From: Nemertoderma westbladi
Lineage: Eukaryota; Xenacoelomorpha; Nemertodermatida; Nemertodermatidae
Direction: 5' to 3'
DNA length: 39,751 nucleotides
Assembly: GCA_032718475.1 (NCBI GenBank)
Contig: JAUCBJ010005253.1
Location: 1-39,751, forward strand
The notes beneath the pieces are model-generated. The model did not search any database. It had not been told where the DNA came from and saw nothing but the letters and a program-made list of their open reading frames with translations. Position 1 is the first letter of the stretch, and each line of letters starts with the position of its first letter. Positions 21,097 through 30,519 of this stretch are shown here, in pieces. The position numbers and the translations under genes were made by a program.

Positions 21097-22173
21097 CTAC
21101 AGAGGAATAGGTTCAATTTGTCCATAAGCCTTTGGTTTTGCAGTGGTTTTTGTCATTGTAATTTTTCGATTTGCATTCAGTATTTCTTTGTATGTCTTAC
21201 CATCTACCATATTTACATCCGATCCTGAATCAGCAAGCATACCCACTGAATATCCATCAATTTCAATAAGAGTTTCTCTGATGTTCTTAGAAATCTTAAA
21301 AATATATGTGTCATCATCACTGTCTGAGTCTACTTCTAGCTGTTGTATTTTGGTTTCTACAGTATGTAGCTGCCCATCGTCATCATCAGAAACCATATCC
21401 TCCAATATTGCTTTTGTTCTTTGCTGAGGACCAGTTGATCGACACATGTTAGCAAAATGGTTAACACATTGGCAATAATTACATTTTTTTCCAAGAGCTG
21501 GGCATGATTTATCACCATGTAGATGACCTGAACTTCCACACCCATAGCATTGAATATTTCTCTTGTTTTGCCAAGTTGACTGATATTTTTCTGGCCGTGT
21601 CTTATATTTTTAAATCTTGTTGACTTCTGTTGTATTGCCGGAGCCCTCAATTTCTGCAGCATGAGCATTTGCTGATTCAACAGCATATGCAGTCCTTAGA
21701 ATAGATTCCAACGTGATTTTTTGTTCCTTTAAGAAAGTTTTTCTTAATTTCTTGTTGCTACACTTGTCTATAATTTGATCTATAATTGCCTTTTCGAGAC
21801 TATATTCTTCGAATTTGCAGTGCAATGCGGCTGTTTTAAGCCGAGTAACAAAACTCAGCATTGATTCCTCATCTTCTTGAATAAAACATCTAAATTTATG
21901 TCTCTCAAAACACTCATTTCGTTTAGCTTCAAAATGTGAATCTAATTCCGATTTAGCCTGTTGATAACTTTCTATCTTTGGTAGAGTTTTTAATACATCT
22001 CTTATGCGCTTCCCTCCTATATATTTCAGCAATGCGAGTTTATCGGCTTCCTCTGTGCGCTGCGCTGCTATAAAGAACAGTTCAATATTTTCACTCCATT
22101 CTTCCCAAATTGCAGCCGGATCTCCACCGGAATCTAAATCTATCTCCGCTGGTGGTTGAATATTTGTAGCCAT
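21097..22173 (-). pseudogene. gag: Gypsy-2 Gag and protease
   Basis: Gag starts at ATG 22173 with MATNIQPPAEIDL and a WEEWSENIELFF capsid-type start. A single TAA at 21610-21612 interrupts the frame, which then continues through two zinc knuckles. The first, CYGCGSSGHLHGDKSC, has an atypical spacing; the second, CNYCQCVNHFANMC, is canonical. The protease site is GMLADSGSDVNMVD, with DSG instead of DTG, a substitution common in working retroviral-type proteases. The frame ends at TAG 21097-21099 in mid-protease. The start codon lies only about 20 bp from the last unit of the 51-bp minisatellite. Confidence 0.88.
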
Positions 22174-22192
22174 GTTCTTTGGTTTAGACTAC

Positions 22193-23030
22193 ACGGTTTA
22201 AACTCGCATCGTCAGGTTGTTGGGCCTCGGTGGGTAGCTAACGACGGTTTAAACTCGCGTTGTTAGGTCGTTGGACCTCGGCGGATAGTTAACGACGGTT
22301 TAAACTCGCGTTGTTAGGTCGTTGGACCTCGGCGGATAGTTAACGACGGTTTAAACTCGCGTTGTTAGGTCGTTGGACCGTGGCGGATAGTTAACGACGG
22401 TTTAAACTCGCGTTGTTAGGTCGTTGGACCTCGGCGGATAGTTAACGACGGTTTAAACTCGCATTGATAGGTCGTTGGACCTCGGCGGATAGTTAACGAC
22501 GGTTTAAACTCGCATTGATAGGTCGTTGGACCTCGGCGGATAGTTAACGACTGTTTTAAACTTGCGTTGTTAGGTCGTTGGACCGTGGCGGATAGTTAAC
22601 GACGGTTTAAACTCGCGTTGTTAGGTCGTTGGACCTCGGCGGATAGTTAACGACGGTTTAAACTCGCGTTGTTAGGTCGTTGGACCTCGGCGGATAGTTA
22701 ACGACGGTTTAAACTCGCATTGATAGGTTGTTGGACCTCGGCGGATAGTTAACGACTGTTTTAAACTCGCGTTGTTAGGTCGTTGGACCATGGCGGATAG
22801 TTAACGACGGTTTAAACTCGCGTTGTTAGGTCGTTGGACCTTGGCGGATAGTTGAGAGCAGTTTTAAACTCGCCTCGTCAGGTTGTTGGACCTCGGCGGA
22901 TAGTTATAACGACGGTTTAAAGTCGCGTTGTTAGGTTGTTGGACATCGGCGGATAGTTAACGACGGTTTAAACTCGCATTGATAGGTCGTTGGACCTTGG
23001 CGGATGGTTAACGATGGTTTTCGTGGGCCT
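22193..23030 (-). repeat. 51-bp minisatellite in the Gypsy-2 leader, about 16 units
   Basis: Units start at 22193, 22244, 22295, 22346, 22397 and so on, with a regular 51-bp period and occasional 52-bp units. Each contains GTTTAAAC or a close variant and GTTAAC, both palindromes. The array lies between gag and the TTAA element, that is, in the RNA leader. There are no unique spacers, so it is not CRISPR-like. It may have arisen by replication slippage. Confidence 0.95.
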
Positions 23031-23033
23031 TAA

Positions 23034-24611
23034 TTAACCCTATTAGTACCGGGCTATAAAATGTTGTACAAATACCGGGAGGGGGTCATATTGACCCCCC
23101 CCCCCCCCCCCCCCCCCCCCCTCTAAAATCTACAAATATTTACGAAAACGTCTGATTTTTTGTTTGTATGTAGGTATCACTTGTCTGGATCCGACCGAAA
23201 AAAAAAATTTCGAAAAAATGTACTGGGGTGGTTATATTGCAGCACCAAAATTACAAGTAGTGCACAATTTTCACCAAATTTGAAAAATTCGGCACAAATT
23301 TGGCTAATTATTTTTCAATACAGGTTTTCTGGGGTGCAAAATACATTGGAAAATATTAAAAAATGATATAATTACTATAAATGGCTGTTTAGTCCTCTCT
23401 GCGTAGGAAAAAAATGAAAAAAACAAGTAACCAGCCATTTTTTTGTTAGAACACAAAATGTTTAATTCACTTATACGATGCTATAAATTCACATTTTCAG
23501 GTTTTCGAGGGCGCTGATTCTAATGGAATACATTTCTAATATGCCAGATCATTGCTACTTGTATTTTTCAGCGTAATTTGGCAAATTTTGGTGCTAGCAC
23601 CAAATTTCGTACCCATCACCAAAAAAGTACAAGTTTGCGATGTCCAATGCTGTTTTTATTGATTCCATCGGTTTCAGGACCCTCATAAACCCGTATAACG
23701 CAAGAAACAAGGTGATACTATCTACTTATCAATTTGCATATTTTCCAAAATTTGATGCTGGCACAACAATTTTCACCCACAGGCGAAAAATACAAGTTTG
23801 AGAACTCTTATGAAATTTTTACTGATTCCATTGAATTCAGAAGCATCACAAACCCGTATAACGCAAGAAACAAGGTGACACAATCAATTGATATATTTGA
23901 TGGTTTTTAAAATTTGGTGCTAGCACCACTTTTTGCACCCACATCCGAAAAATACAAGTTTGAGATGTCTAGTTCGATAATTATATTTTCCATTGAATTC
24001 AGAACAGCCATAAACCTCTAAAACGAAAGAAATAAATTGTCACAAGCAATTTTATCTATTGAATGGATTTTCAAAATTTCGTGCTAGCACCAAAATTTGC
24101 ACACAGCACCGAAAAATACAAGTTTGATACGCTTGGTGGAACTATATTTCATCGAATCCAGAAACCCAAAAAACCCCAATTGCGTAAAAAACAAGTTTCA
24201 AACGATCAATTTACAAAATTGACTTATTTCAAAATTTGGTGCTGGCGCCAAAATTTGGCACCCACCGAAAAAAACAAGTTTGAAATTTCTAAATCAATTT
24301 ATATGAATTCCATCAAATTTCTAACACCAAAAAACCAGTGTAAATCAAAAATAGAGATGTTACAATTCATATTTAATGAAATGTAATTTTCAAAAAACGT
24401 CTCAAAAAAAGTGCCAAAAGTAGGGTTAAAAAATGGTGCTATAACTCGAAAAGTACACAATATTTTTGAAAACGGTTTTCACTACTTGGAAGACAATAGA
24501 TTTTTAGGAAAAGTCATAAAATGTCAGATTCCCAACTGCGTTTGTTTCAGAATTATAATAAAAAAAACACGAAGGGGGACATATTGACCCCCCCGGGTTT
24601 AATAGGGTTAA
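23034..24611. mobile_element. TTAA-type non-autonomous DNA element, copy 2 (complete)
   Basis: The ends are TTAACCCTATTAGTACCGGG and, inverted, TTAACCCTATTAAACCCGGG. TTAA is duplicated at 23034-23037 and 24608-24611. Both ends carry a subterminal GGGGGTCA-TAT-TGACCCCC type hairpin; the left one is expanded to C27 (23095-23121). Inside are five degenerate units about 161 bp apart (near 23585, 23747, 23908, 24070 and 24230) with GGTGCTAGCACC palindromes. No transposase ORF is present. The TTAA target and CCC termini point to a piggyBac-type source by inference. It is inserted in the Gypsy-2 leader, so it moved after that copy, or its parent, existed. Confidence 0.85.
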
Positions 24612-24678
24612 ACTTCAGTTCAGAATATATTTCCCTGAATAGATCTGTCCGTAGTAATCAAACAGTTGTGAGTATTTA

Positions 24679-24690
24679 TCCTCGTCGCCA
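24679..24690 (-). other. Gypsy-2 primer binding site
   Basis: On the minus strand TGGCGACGAGGA starts one base after the 5' LTR. It begins with TGG, as expected for pairing to a tRNA CCA end. The tRNA is not assigned. Confidence 0.7.
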
Positions 24691-24691
24691 T

Positions 24692-24839
24692 TAAAATGTA
24701 TTCTCTTTTTAGTTCAATAGTATAATAAAGAAGGCTCCAGCCCATCACCTATATTTTAGTCCGTCAAGACCTATGTATGTACAGTGTCTTACTCAGTATC
24801 TATAGTTCTGCAGTTCTGTAATTCAGTCCCAACATTACA
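24692..24839 (-). repeat. Gypsy-2 5' LTR (right)
   Basis: This 148-bp LTR is identical to the left LTR over its last 131 plus-strand bases (24709-24839). It is followed directly by the GTGGT target duplication. Confidence 0.9.
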
Positions 24840-24844
24840 GTGGT

Positions 24845-25189
24845 GCAAATTTGAAACGTATTTGTATTAAATGCAATGTTCCGTATTTTTATAATATTAC
24901 TACTAGATTGTGCTCCTCACTAACGTGGTTTTGTAACGACTCGACATCATCTTACGTAAATATGTGTAAAGAATTGGTAGACTGTAAGCGCAATAATTTG
25001 GGAGTACCTGGATTCGATATTTCTGAGTTGGATGTTATTCTACAGTATATTTGTACCAGTTAACTTTAATCTCAATTAGTGATATTATATAATCATTCAC
25101 TTGTGCATTAATCCTACCGGTTGTATGTATGCAGTACTAGATATTTCTATATTTCTATGTACAAAATTATTATTAAATTAAATTGAATT
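24845..25189 (+). pseudogene. LINE A segment 2: C-terminus and 3' UTR
   Basis: After the Gypsy-2 target duplication the LINE A frame resumes without shift: ANLKRICIKCNVPYFYN, then CSSLTWFCNDS, ending ILQYICTS with TAA at 25061-25063. The C-x2-C and later Cys residues suggest a small C-terminal Cys motif. About 125 bp of AT-rich 3' UTR follow before LINE B-like sequence begins. Together with 16979-17911 it forms the 3' two-thirds of one LINE copy. Confidence 0.88.
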
Positions 25190-26100
25190 GTGCTGGATTA
25201 AGCAATGAGGACGGCCACAAAGGGTGAAGGTCTGGGATTCACACTTCAAAAAAGCAGAAGTATTAGATATCCGGCAACTACAGTCACAGACACCGACTTT
25301 GCGGATGACATCACCCTGCTCTCTAATACACTAGTAGATGCACAGCTTCTACTAAATAAAGTGGAGAAGACTGCTAAGGAGGTTGGATTGCATATAAATG
25401 CTACCAAGAACGAATTCATGACCATTAATGTTTATGGAAACTTGACAACCATTGATAATAATCAACTAAGGAAGGTCGATGACTTCCAGTACCTTGGATC
25501 ATGGATAGAGAGTAGCAAAAAGGACATAGAAGTTAGGAAACCAAGTCTTGGATAGCTCTATCAAAAATGGATTCCATCTGGAAATCAGATCTCTCCAGGC
25601 ACCTGAAGACAAAAATGGATTCCATCTGGAAATCAGATCTCTCCAGGCACCTGAAGACTAAGTTCTTTCGAGCCACAGTGGAAAGTGTATTTTTATACAG
25701 GGGTGAGACCTGGACACTGACTAAATCACTTGAATAACGAATTGATGGTAGCTAGATGAGACTACTAATGGCAGCACTAAACATCAGCTGGAGACAACAC
25801 ATGACTAACGCCGAGCTTTATGGTACATTACCACTTGTATCAACAACCCTCTGTGAATGCAGATTAAGATTCAGTGGGCACTGCTGGTGAAGTAAAGACG
25901 AGGTCATACCAGATCTACTTTTCTCGCTACCAACTCATGGAAAACGTAGTCATGGATGACTGGCCATATCATATGTAGATCAACTTGAAAGGGATACTGA
26001 ACTTGGGAGAAACGAAATTGCGACAACTATGGAGACACGGGAAGCCTGGAAGGATCTCATTTCCAAAGTCCGAGTTCGCTCGACCTAGTAGTAGTGTGAG
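25190..26100 (+). pseudogene. LINE B-type 3' part: RT palm end and C-terminal region
   Basis: The frame begins VLD then TAA, followed by GLGFTLQKSRS and TVTDTDFADDITLLSNT, which holds the catalytic FADD box. Next come VGLHINATKNEFM, FQYLGSWIESS, a KSDLSRHLKTK segment, ETWTLTK, CRLRFSGHCW and WKDLISKVRVRS. This is the downstream half expected for the LINE B family whose endonuclease half lies at 7692-9540. Stops, a frameshift near 25555 and a 48-bp duplication damage it. Sequence between EVWK and VLDY, about 170-180 codons, is missing from both pieces. Confidence 0.85.
25563..25658 (+). repeat. 48-bp tandem duplication in LINE B-type ORF
   Basis: AAAAATGGATTCCATC... occurs at 25563 and again at 25611, with an exact 48-bp period and near identity. 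The length is a multiple of three, so it adds 16 codons. Confidence 0.9.
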
Positions 26101-26825
26101 GGACTGAGATGATCCTAGACCCTGAGTCCCATGCCAAGGGCCAACCAGTGGGTGTTACAGTTCGAGTTCATAACGTTTTCACCAGAAAACACAATCCAAA
26201 GATGGATATATCTCCTGGTATCCATGAGAACAGTGACAACTTACCAGTGCCACCATATGAAGATGTTGATGTAATGAGGCAGCTCGTACTCAAGGTGACC
26301 CACTCACTGCGTGGTAGAGCTGCTCCAGTGAGGGCAACGCAGAAGTCTGGTATGCACTCCTCACCCGCTACAAAGCCCACAGTACCTGTTTCCAGGAAGC
26401 AGTTGCAGGTCTTGCTAGGCATCTCACCAGCATATTCATCCCCTGGGGCGAGATTCAGGCCGTTTGTGCTGGTCGTCTTATTGCTTTAGATTGGTGAGCT
26501 CCTCTACAGACTCCTCACGAATTGCCTGAAAGCTGCAGACCAAGTCCAACTTTATTCTTGAGTGTGGTGCAGAACAGCTATGTGCTGGTGTTAAAGTCGG
26601 AGTTGAAGGAGCAGTTCATGCCATGTTTATACTGTACAATGACCCTGAAACATAGTGCATGATGCCTTCAATCCTGGCTGATGCCTTCAATGCTATCAAC
26701 AGCTTGAGTTGCCTTGTGGAATGCACACCAATATTGGCAATGTTCCACTCGGTATTTGTATAATGCATACAATGGTCATTGGCTTTGGCTGAGTGACATT
26801 GTCACTAATCCAGTCATTTCTGATC
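26101..26825 (+). pseudogene. LINE C part 1: reverse transcriptase N-terminal half
   Basis: In shifting frames one reads EVWYALLTRYKAHS, FQEAVAGLARHL, IQAVCAGRLIALD, CGAEQLCAGVKVGVEGAVHAM and LADAFNAIN. The last is RT motif A; the preceding pattern matches my memory of a large RT polyprotein family common in marine invertebrates and protists. At least two frameshifts and several stops occur. It begins directly after the LINE B-type fragment and is cut at 26826 by a LINE D 3' end. Confidence 0.75.
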
Positions 26826-27308
26826 TGATAGAGCAGCAGTAGTTCCAGTACTCCTCTACAGGAGTCCATGCTGAGGACACCAAATCTCTGGATGGCACAT
26901 TCACAAGAATGCTACGCCGGGTTCATTGTGTCAAGTACAATGTACACATCTCCAACCAGGCACTATATAACATTGGAGGTGTCTCATTGGTTCCCCCAAG
27001 CTTGACACTAGAACAAAATCGCCTCCGCTTTGCAGGACATTGCTTTCGCTGTGAGGGCCAGCCAGTGCATAATCTTGTACTTTGGCAGCCTCATGGAGTG
27101 AATAAGCATGGTGGACAGCCCATGACTTTCTTGAGACGCATCTTAAAGGACACTGGCCTTAAAGATGCGGATGATCTAGCAAATGTCATGGGTGATAGGG
27201 AGTTGTGGCGGTGCAATTTTGTTGACAAGCCGGCACAGCATTCTTAAAAATGCAGCTGCAATGCAGCATGCCGATCCTAGTAGTAGTAGTAGTAGTACTA
27301 GTAGTAGT
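26826..27308 (+). pseudogene. LINE D 3' end, copy in LINE C (plus strand)
   Basis: AVVPVLLYRSPC, SLDGTFTRMLRRVHC, LRFAGHCFRCEGQPVHN, NKHGGQPMTFLRR and RELWRCNFVDKPAQHS form the post-RT C-terminus of LINE D. An ATGCAGCTGCAATGCAGC 3' UTR follows, ending in a GATCC(TAG)n microsatellite at 27274-27308. From FTRM to the TAA the frame is intact (26909-27247). It is 5'-truncated, as usual for target-primed insertion. Confidence 0.88.
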
Positions 27309-27429
27309 GGAAGTTGATAATCAGTATCATCAATAAAAACAACACAGTCACCAAATATCTCGGCTTCCTCCATTCCATAATCAATATCATCAATGAGCTC
27401 ACCCACACAGTAACACTCTACAGCCGAGT

Positions 27430-27935
27430 CACTGCTGCCTCAAGTTGACATCACAAGCACAATGGCAGATCCACTGCATATTCCTTCATTGCATCAATAC
27501 AATGAATATCAGCAGCATGGTGGCCAGGCATACGCCTAGCAGCTAGATCTGTTGGTCACCTCCAGGCTGTGAAATTAATTATGGTGAAATATGCCTCCAA
27601 CCCTCTACTTAGTGGTGAAACCCGAGTTTATCGATTGGGCCCACAAGATATACAGAGCTACCAGGGTACAGGTTGTCTCTGGTCAATGCTTTTTGGGAGG
27701 CTATATTGGCAACAATGAGGGTAGTAAAGAGTTCATAGCAAGTATAGTGGAGGGATGGGTCCACATCCTGAGCCAGTGTTGTGGCCAAGGAGTGTCCTCA
27801 AACAGCCTACCTTGGAATGTAATATTGTGTCCAGGTGTAGTGGGACTACCTGCTCTGTATGGTCGATACCACCGAGGTGGACTTGGGGCCAATCTGCAAT
27901 GCAGTTGTTGAGAAAGATATATACCGGCTCGGTTT
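27430..27935 (+). pseudogene. LINE C part 2: reverse transcriptase after the catalytic box
   Basis: The frame at 27591-27911 encodes LYLVVKPEFIDWAHKIYRAT, VQVVSGQCFLGGYIGN and SKEFIASIVEGWVHILSQ. These resemble the segment after the catalytic Asp box in the same family as part 1. The catalytic box itself is not readable, probably lost near the LINE D insertion. It is cut at 27936 by another LINE D 3' end in opposite orientation. Confidence 0.75.
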
Positions 27936-28756
27936 TGCATCGCCATTACTACTAGGATCCCTACTAGGGCTGCATTGCAGCTGCATTTTTATGAATGCTG
28001 TGCCGGCTTATCGACAAAATTGCACCACCATTACATTTGCTAGATCATCCGCATCTTCAAGGCCAGTGTCCTTTAAGATGCATCTCAAGAAAGTCATGGG
28101 CTGTCCACCATGCTTATTCACTACATGAGGCTGCCAAAGCACAAGATTGTGCACTGGCTGGTCCTCATGGTGAAAGCAATATCCTGCAAAGCAGAGGCAA
28201 CTTTGTTCTAGTGTCAAGCTTGGGGGAACCAATGAGACACCACCAATGTTATATAGTGTCTGGTTGGAGATGTGTGCATTGTACTTGACACAATGAACCC
28301 GGTGCAGCATTCTTGTGAATGTGTCATCCAAAGATTTGATGTCCTCTAGTCAGTTAGAGCCCAGCATGGACTCACATATAAGAGTACTGAAACTACTGCT
28401 GCTCTAAATAATTCGGATGTTAAGTTTCCGATTAATTCTCTGTGACTTCCAAATCCTGGAAAGCCTATTCAAGGTTGCCCATGCCTTTCCCTTACTTATT
28501 CGAAGGTCCTCACCTGACTTCCGGATCCATGATCCCAGGTAACATAAGTGACAGAAGGTGACAGAAGTCGTTCACATGCTCAAGCATACCATCCTTTGAG
28601 CATGTGCTCATTCATCCGGTCAGAGACTTGCTGGGGACTTTCAAAGTTAACTGTCAAAATTTTGGTCGTTTTGGAGTTAATAAAAAGACCAACACTAGAA
28701 GCAGCCTGTTCGAATTGGAATTTGTGATTCTCTAATGAGGAAGAAACATCCCCACA
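27936..28756 (-). pseudogene. LINE D 3' part, copy in LINE C (minus strand)
   Basis: Minus-strand text runs VDCGDVSSSLENHKFQFEQ, VGLFINSKTTKILTVNFES, QVSDRMNEHM, then after stops SLDDTFTRMLHRVHC, LCFAGYCFHHEDQPVHN and NKHGGQPMTFLR. It ends near 27945 in a GATCCTAGTAGTA tail. It shares over 100 alignable codons with the copies at 26826 and 38245. Frameshifts occur near 28570 and 28400. Confidence 0.87.
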
Positions 28757-29790
28757 ATCCATCTACCAAAGGGACATCTAGGGTGGTCAATGCACTCAAC
28801 TCTCGGCATCCACTCCAGGTTGCAAATCACAATGCCTACCATGCATCAACCCTCAAAGACATTCGGATCATTCAAATTACAGAATATGTTATTAAACAGC
28901 AGATGGCTATACAGCAATTTCATATGGCTTGGTGCCGGACAGTACAGTGGTAGAGTTTCCCTGAAACTGCTCAACCTTCTACAGTCGACCACACTGACTT
29001 GGACCCCAAAGTGTTCAGGGACAACCTTGAACTGTGGTACGGCCTGACTCCGCCCAGCCTCCCATCAAACTGTGAGGGTTGTGGGGCGTATTTTGCTACA
29101 GCCCACGCCCTTGATTTCAAACATGGGGGGTTAGTGATAAAGTGACATGACTAACTCCGGGAAGTGTTTGGTGATTTGATCTCATCTACTTTCAAGGGAT
29201 TGAGTTTGCAGCGCAAAGTGATCCTGTAAACTGGTTACTTGTACAACAATGGCCAATAAGTTAGTGGAGTCTGCACTGATATCCTGGTGAGAGGGGTCTG
29301 GGTTAACCAGAGGGTAGCGTTATTTGCTGTAGCGATAATTAATGCCAATGCTCCATCATACACCTCCAAGCCCCTCGCCTCCATTTCCAAGCAGCATGTA
29401 AGAGTAAAGAAAACCCACCATGTGGCAATATGCGAGCAATGCAGGATTACTTTCACTCCTCTTGTCACTCCAGATGGGGTATGGTGCAAGGACATCGAAA
29501 TTCTAGTACCCCACCTTGCAGAAACCCTAGTAGCCAGGCGTGAATCGATGCAGTCCAGGGGGTATGCAACAGTGATTGGTGTAGACGTTTACAGTTTGTG
29601 CTCCTCCATTCGATCTCACTATGTCTACAATGTAGAAGACGACCCTGGTCGATCACTATTTATACATTGCATGTATAATGATTTTGTTTTGTTTTATCTT
29701 ATGATTATATATATATTTTCTGTTCTCTATTAAATGTGGTTTGATATTTCCCAATATTGTAAAATCCTTCAAAAATAAAGAAATTATTTT
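28757..29790 (+). pseudogene. LINE C part 3: C-terminal Cys/His segment and 3' end
   Basis: The text reads LELWYGLTPPSLPSNCEGC, GAYFATAHALDFKHGGLV, LREVFGDLISSTF, DILVRGVWVNQRVALFAV and NANAPSYTSKP, then FTPLVTPDGVWCKD. The C-x2-CGAxF...HAL...GGL...LRD pattern is a Cys/His box followed by an endonuclease-like region, as remembered from the same polyprotein family. The original HALxC Cys reads Phe here. Several stops lie between 28953 and 29286. The last ORF ends at 29733, with AATAAA at about 29775, a plausible polyadenylation signal. Confidence 0.75.
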
Positions 29791-30519
29791 AAAATCATGT
29801 GTCTACCAAATTTAGTACGAATAATGCAGCTTTAATGGTCGTATCCTGAGTAGTAGACATACCCTACCTACAGTCCAGCAGTCTTAGTCTGATGACAGTA
29901 GTACTGCCCTAAGTCAGATGCCACAGTATTACATGATACATTGTGTCACTACTAGCTGATGATTCATGTGAATGATTTTAATTGCAGTGAGTGGCACTCA
30001 CCACTAAAGTACTTATAAAGTACTAAAGTTACATAAAGTCCAGCAGCAAAATATGATATATGAAAAATAATATTTGAAAAATCAACACAATTCATCAAGG
30101 TCTTGAGTTGGAAAAATATAAATATCTGAGGTGGGGGGGGGGGGGGGGGGGGTTGTTATAAAATTGAAATATTTCTGAATAGCAATATATACAATAGGTT
30201 GAGTCGTTAAGTAGATCAGAAGAGGATAGATCGGATAAGTCAAGAAAGCTGCTGGAAAAGCGCGCCACTGGAAAATGATAAATATTATTGCATAAAATAA
30301 ACTTTTTAAAGTTGAGGTTGAATGGCATAGTACCAAGAAACAGAAAGCACAGGAGAGGGGAATGGGAGCAGGAGTGTTATCACTCTGGCGGGTAAGTCCG
30401 GATAATGAGTCCAATGACATGCCTACTTATAATTATTTACATAGGTAATAATGGTGCACATAATACTTCACTAATGACCAAAATATTAAGAAGACTGTAT
30501 TGTAGTATATATATTATAT
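29791..30519. other. AT-rich spacer with a G20 homopolymer
   Basis: No gene is recognised. A G20 tract occupies 30133-30152, and the proline-rich minus frame over it is an artefact. Short ATATAT stretches lie near 30510. Confidence 0.6.

Larger units (their letters stand above)
17912..24839 (-). mobile_element. Gypsy-2 LTR retrotransposon, full-length but disabled
   Basis: The 6.9-kb element on the minus strand has matching LTRs, a primer site, long leader, gag-protease, RT-RNase H and integrase in Gypsy order. The 5-bp target duplication GTGGT is at 17907-17911 and 24840-24844. Removing one copy of the duplication plus the element restores the LINE A reading frame exactly, which fixes both ends. 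The coding region has several stops and frameshifts and a changed RT catalytic Asp. The leader contains a minisatellite and a second-level DNA element. Confidence 0.93.

Noticed and set aside
22193-23030. CRISPR-like array
   Set aside because: The 51-bp units are contiguous with no unique spacers, and the sequence is eukaryotic retroelement leader.
30082-30420. Proline-rich minus ORF
   Set aside because: The Pro run is only the complement of a G20 homopolymer; the rest has no similarity to known proteins.
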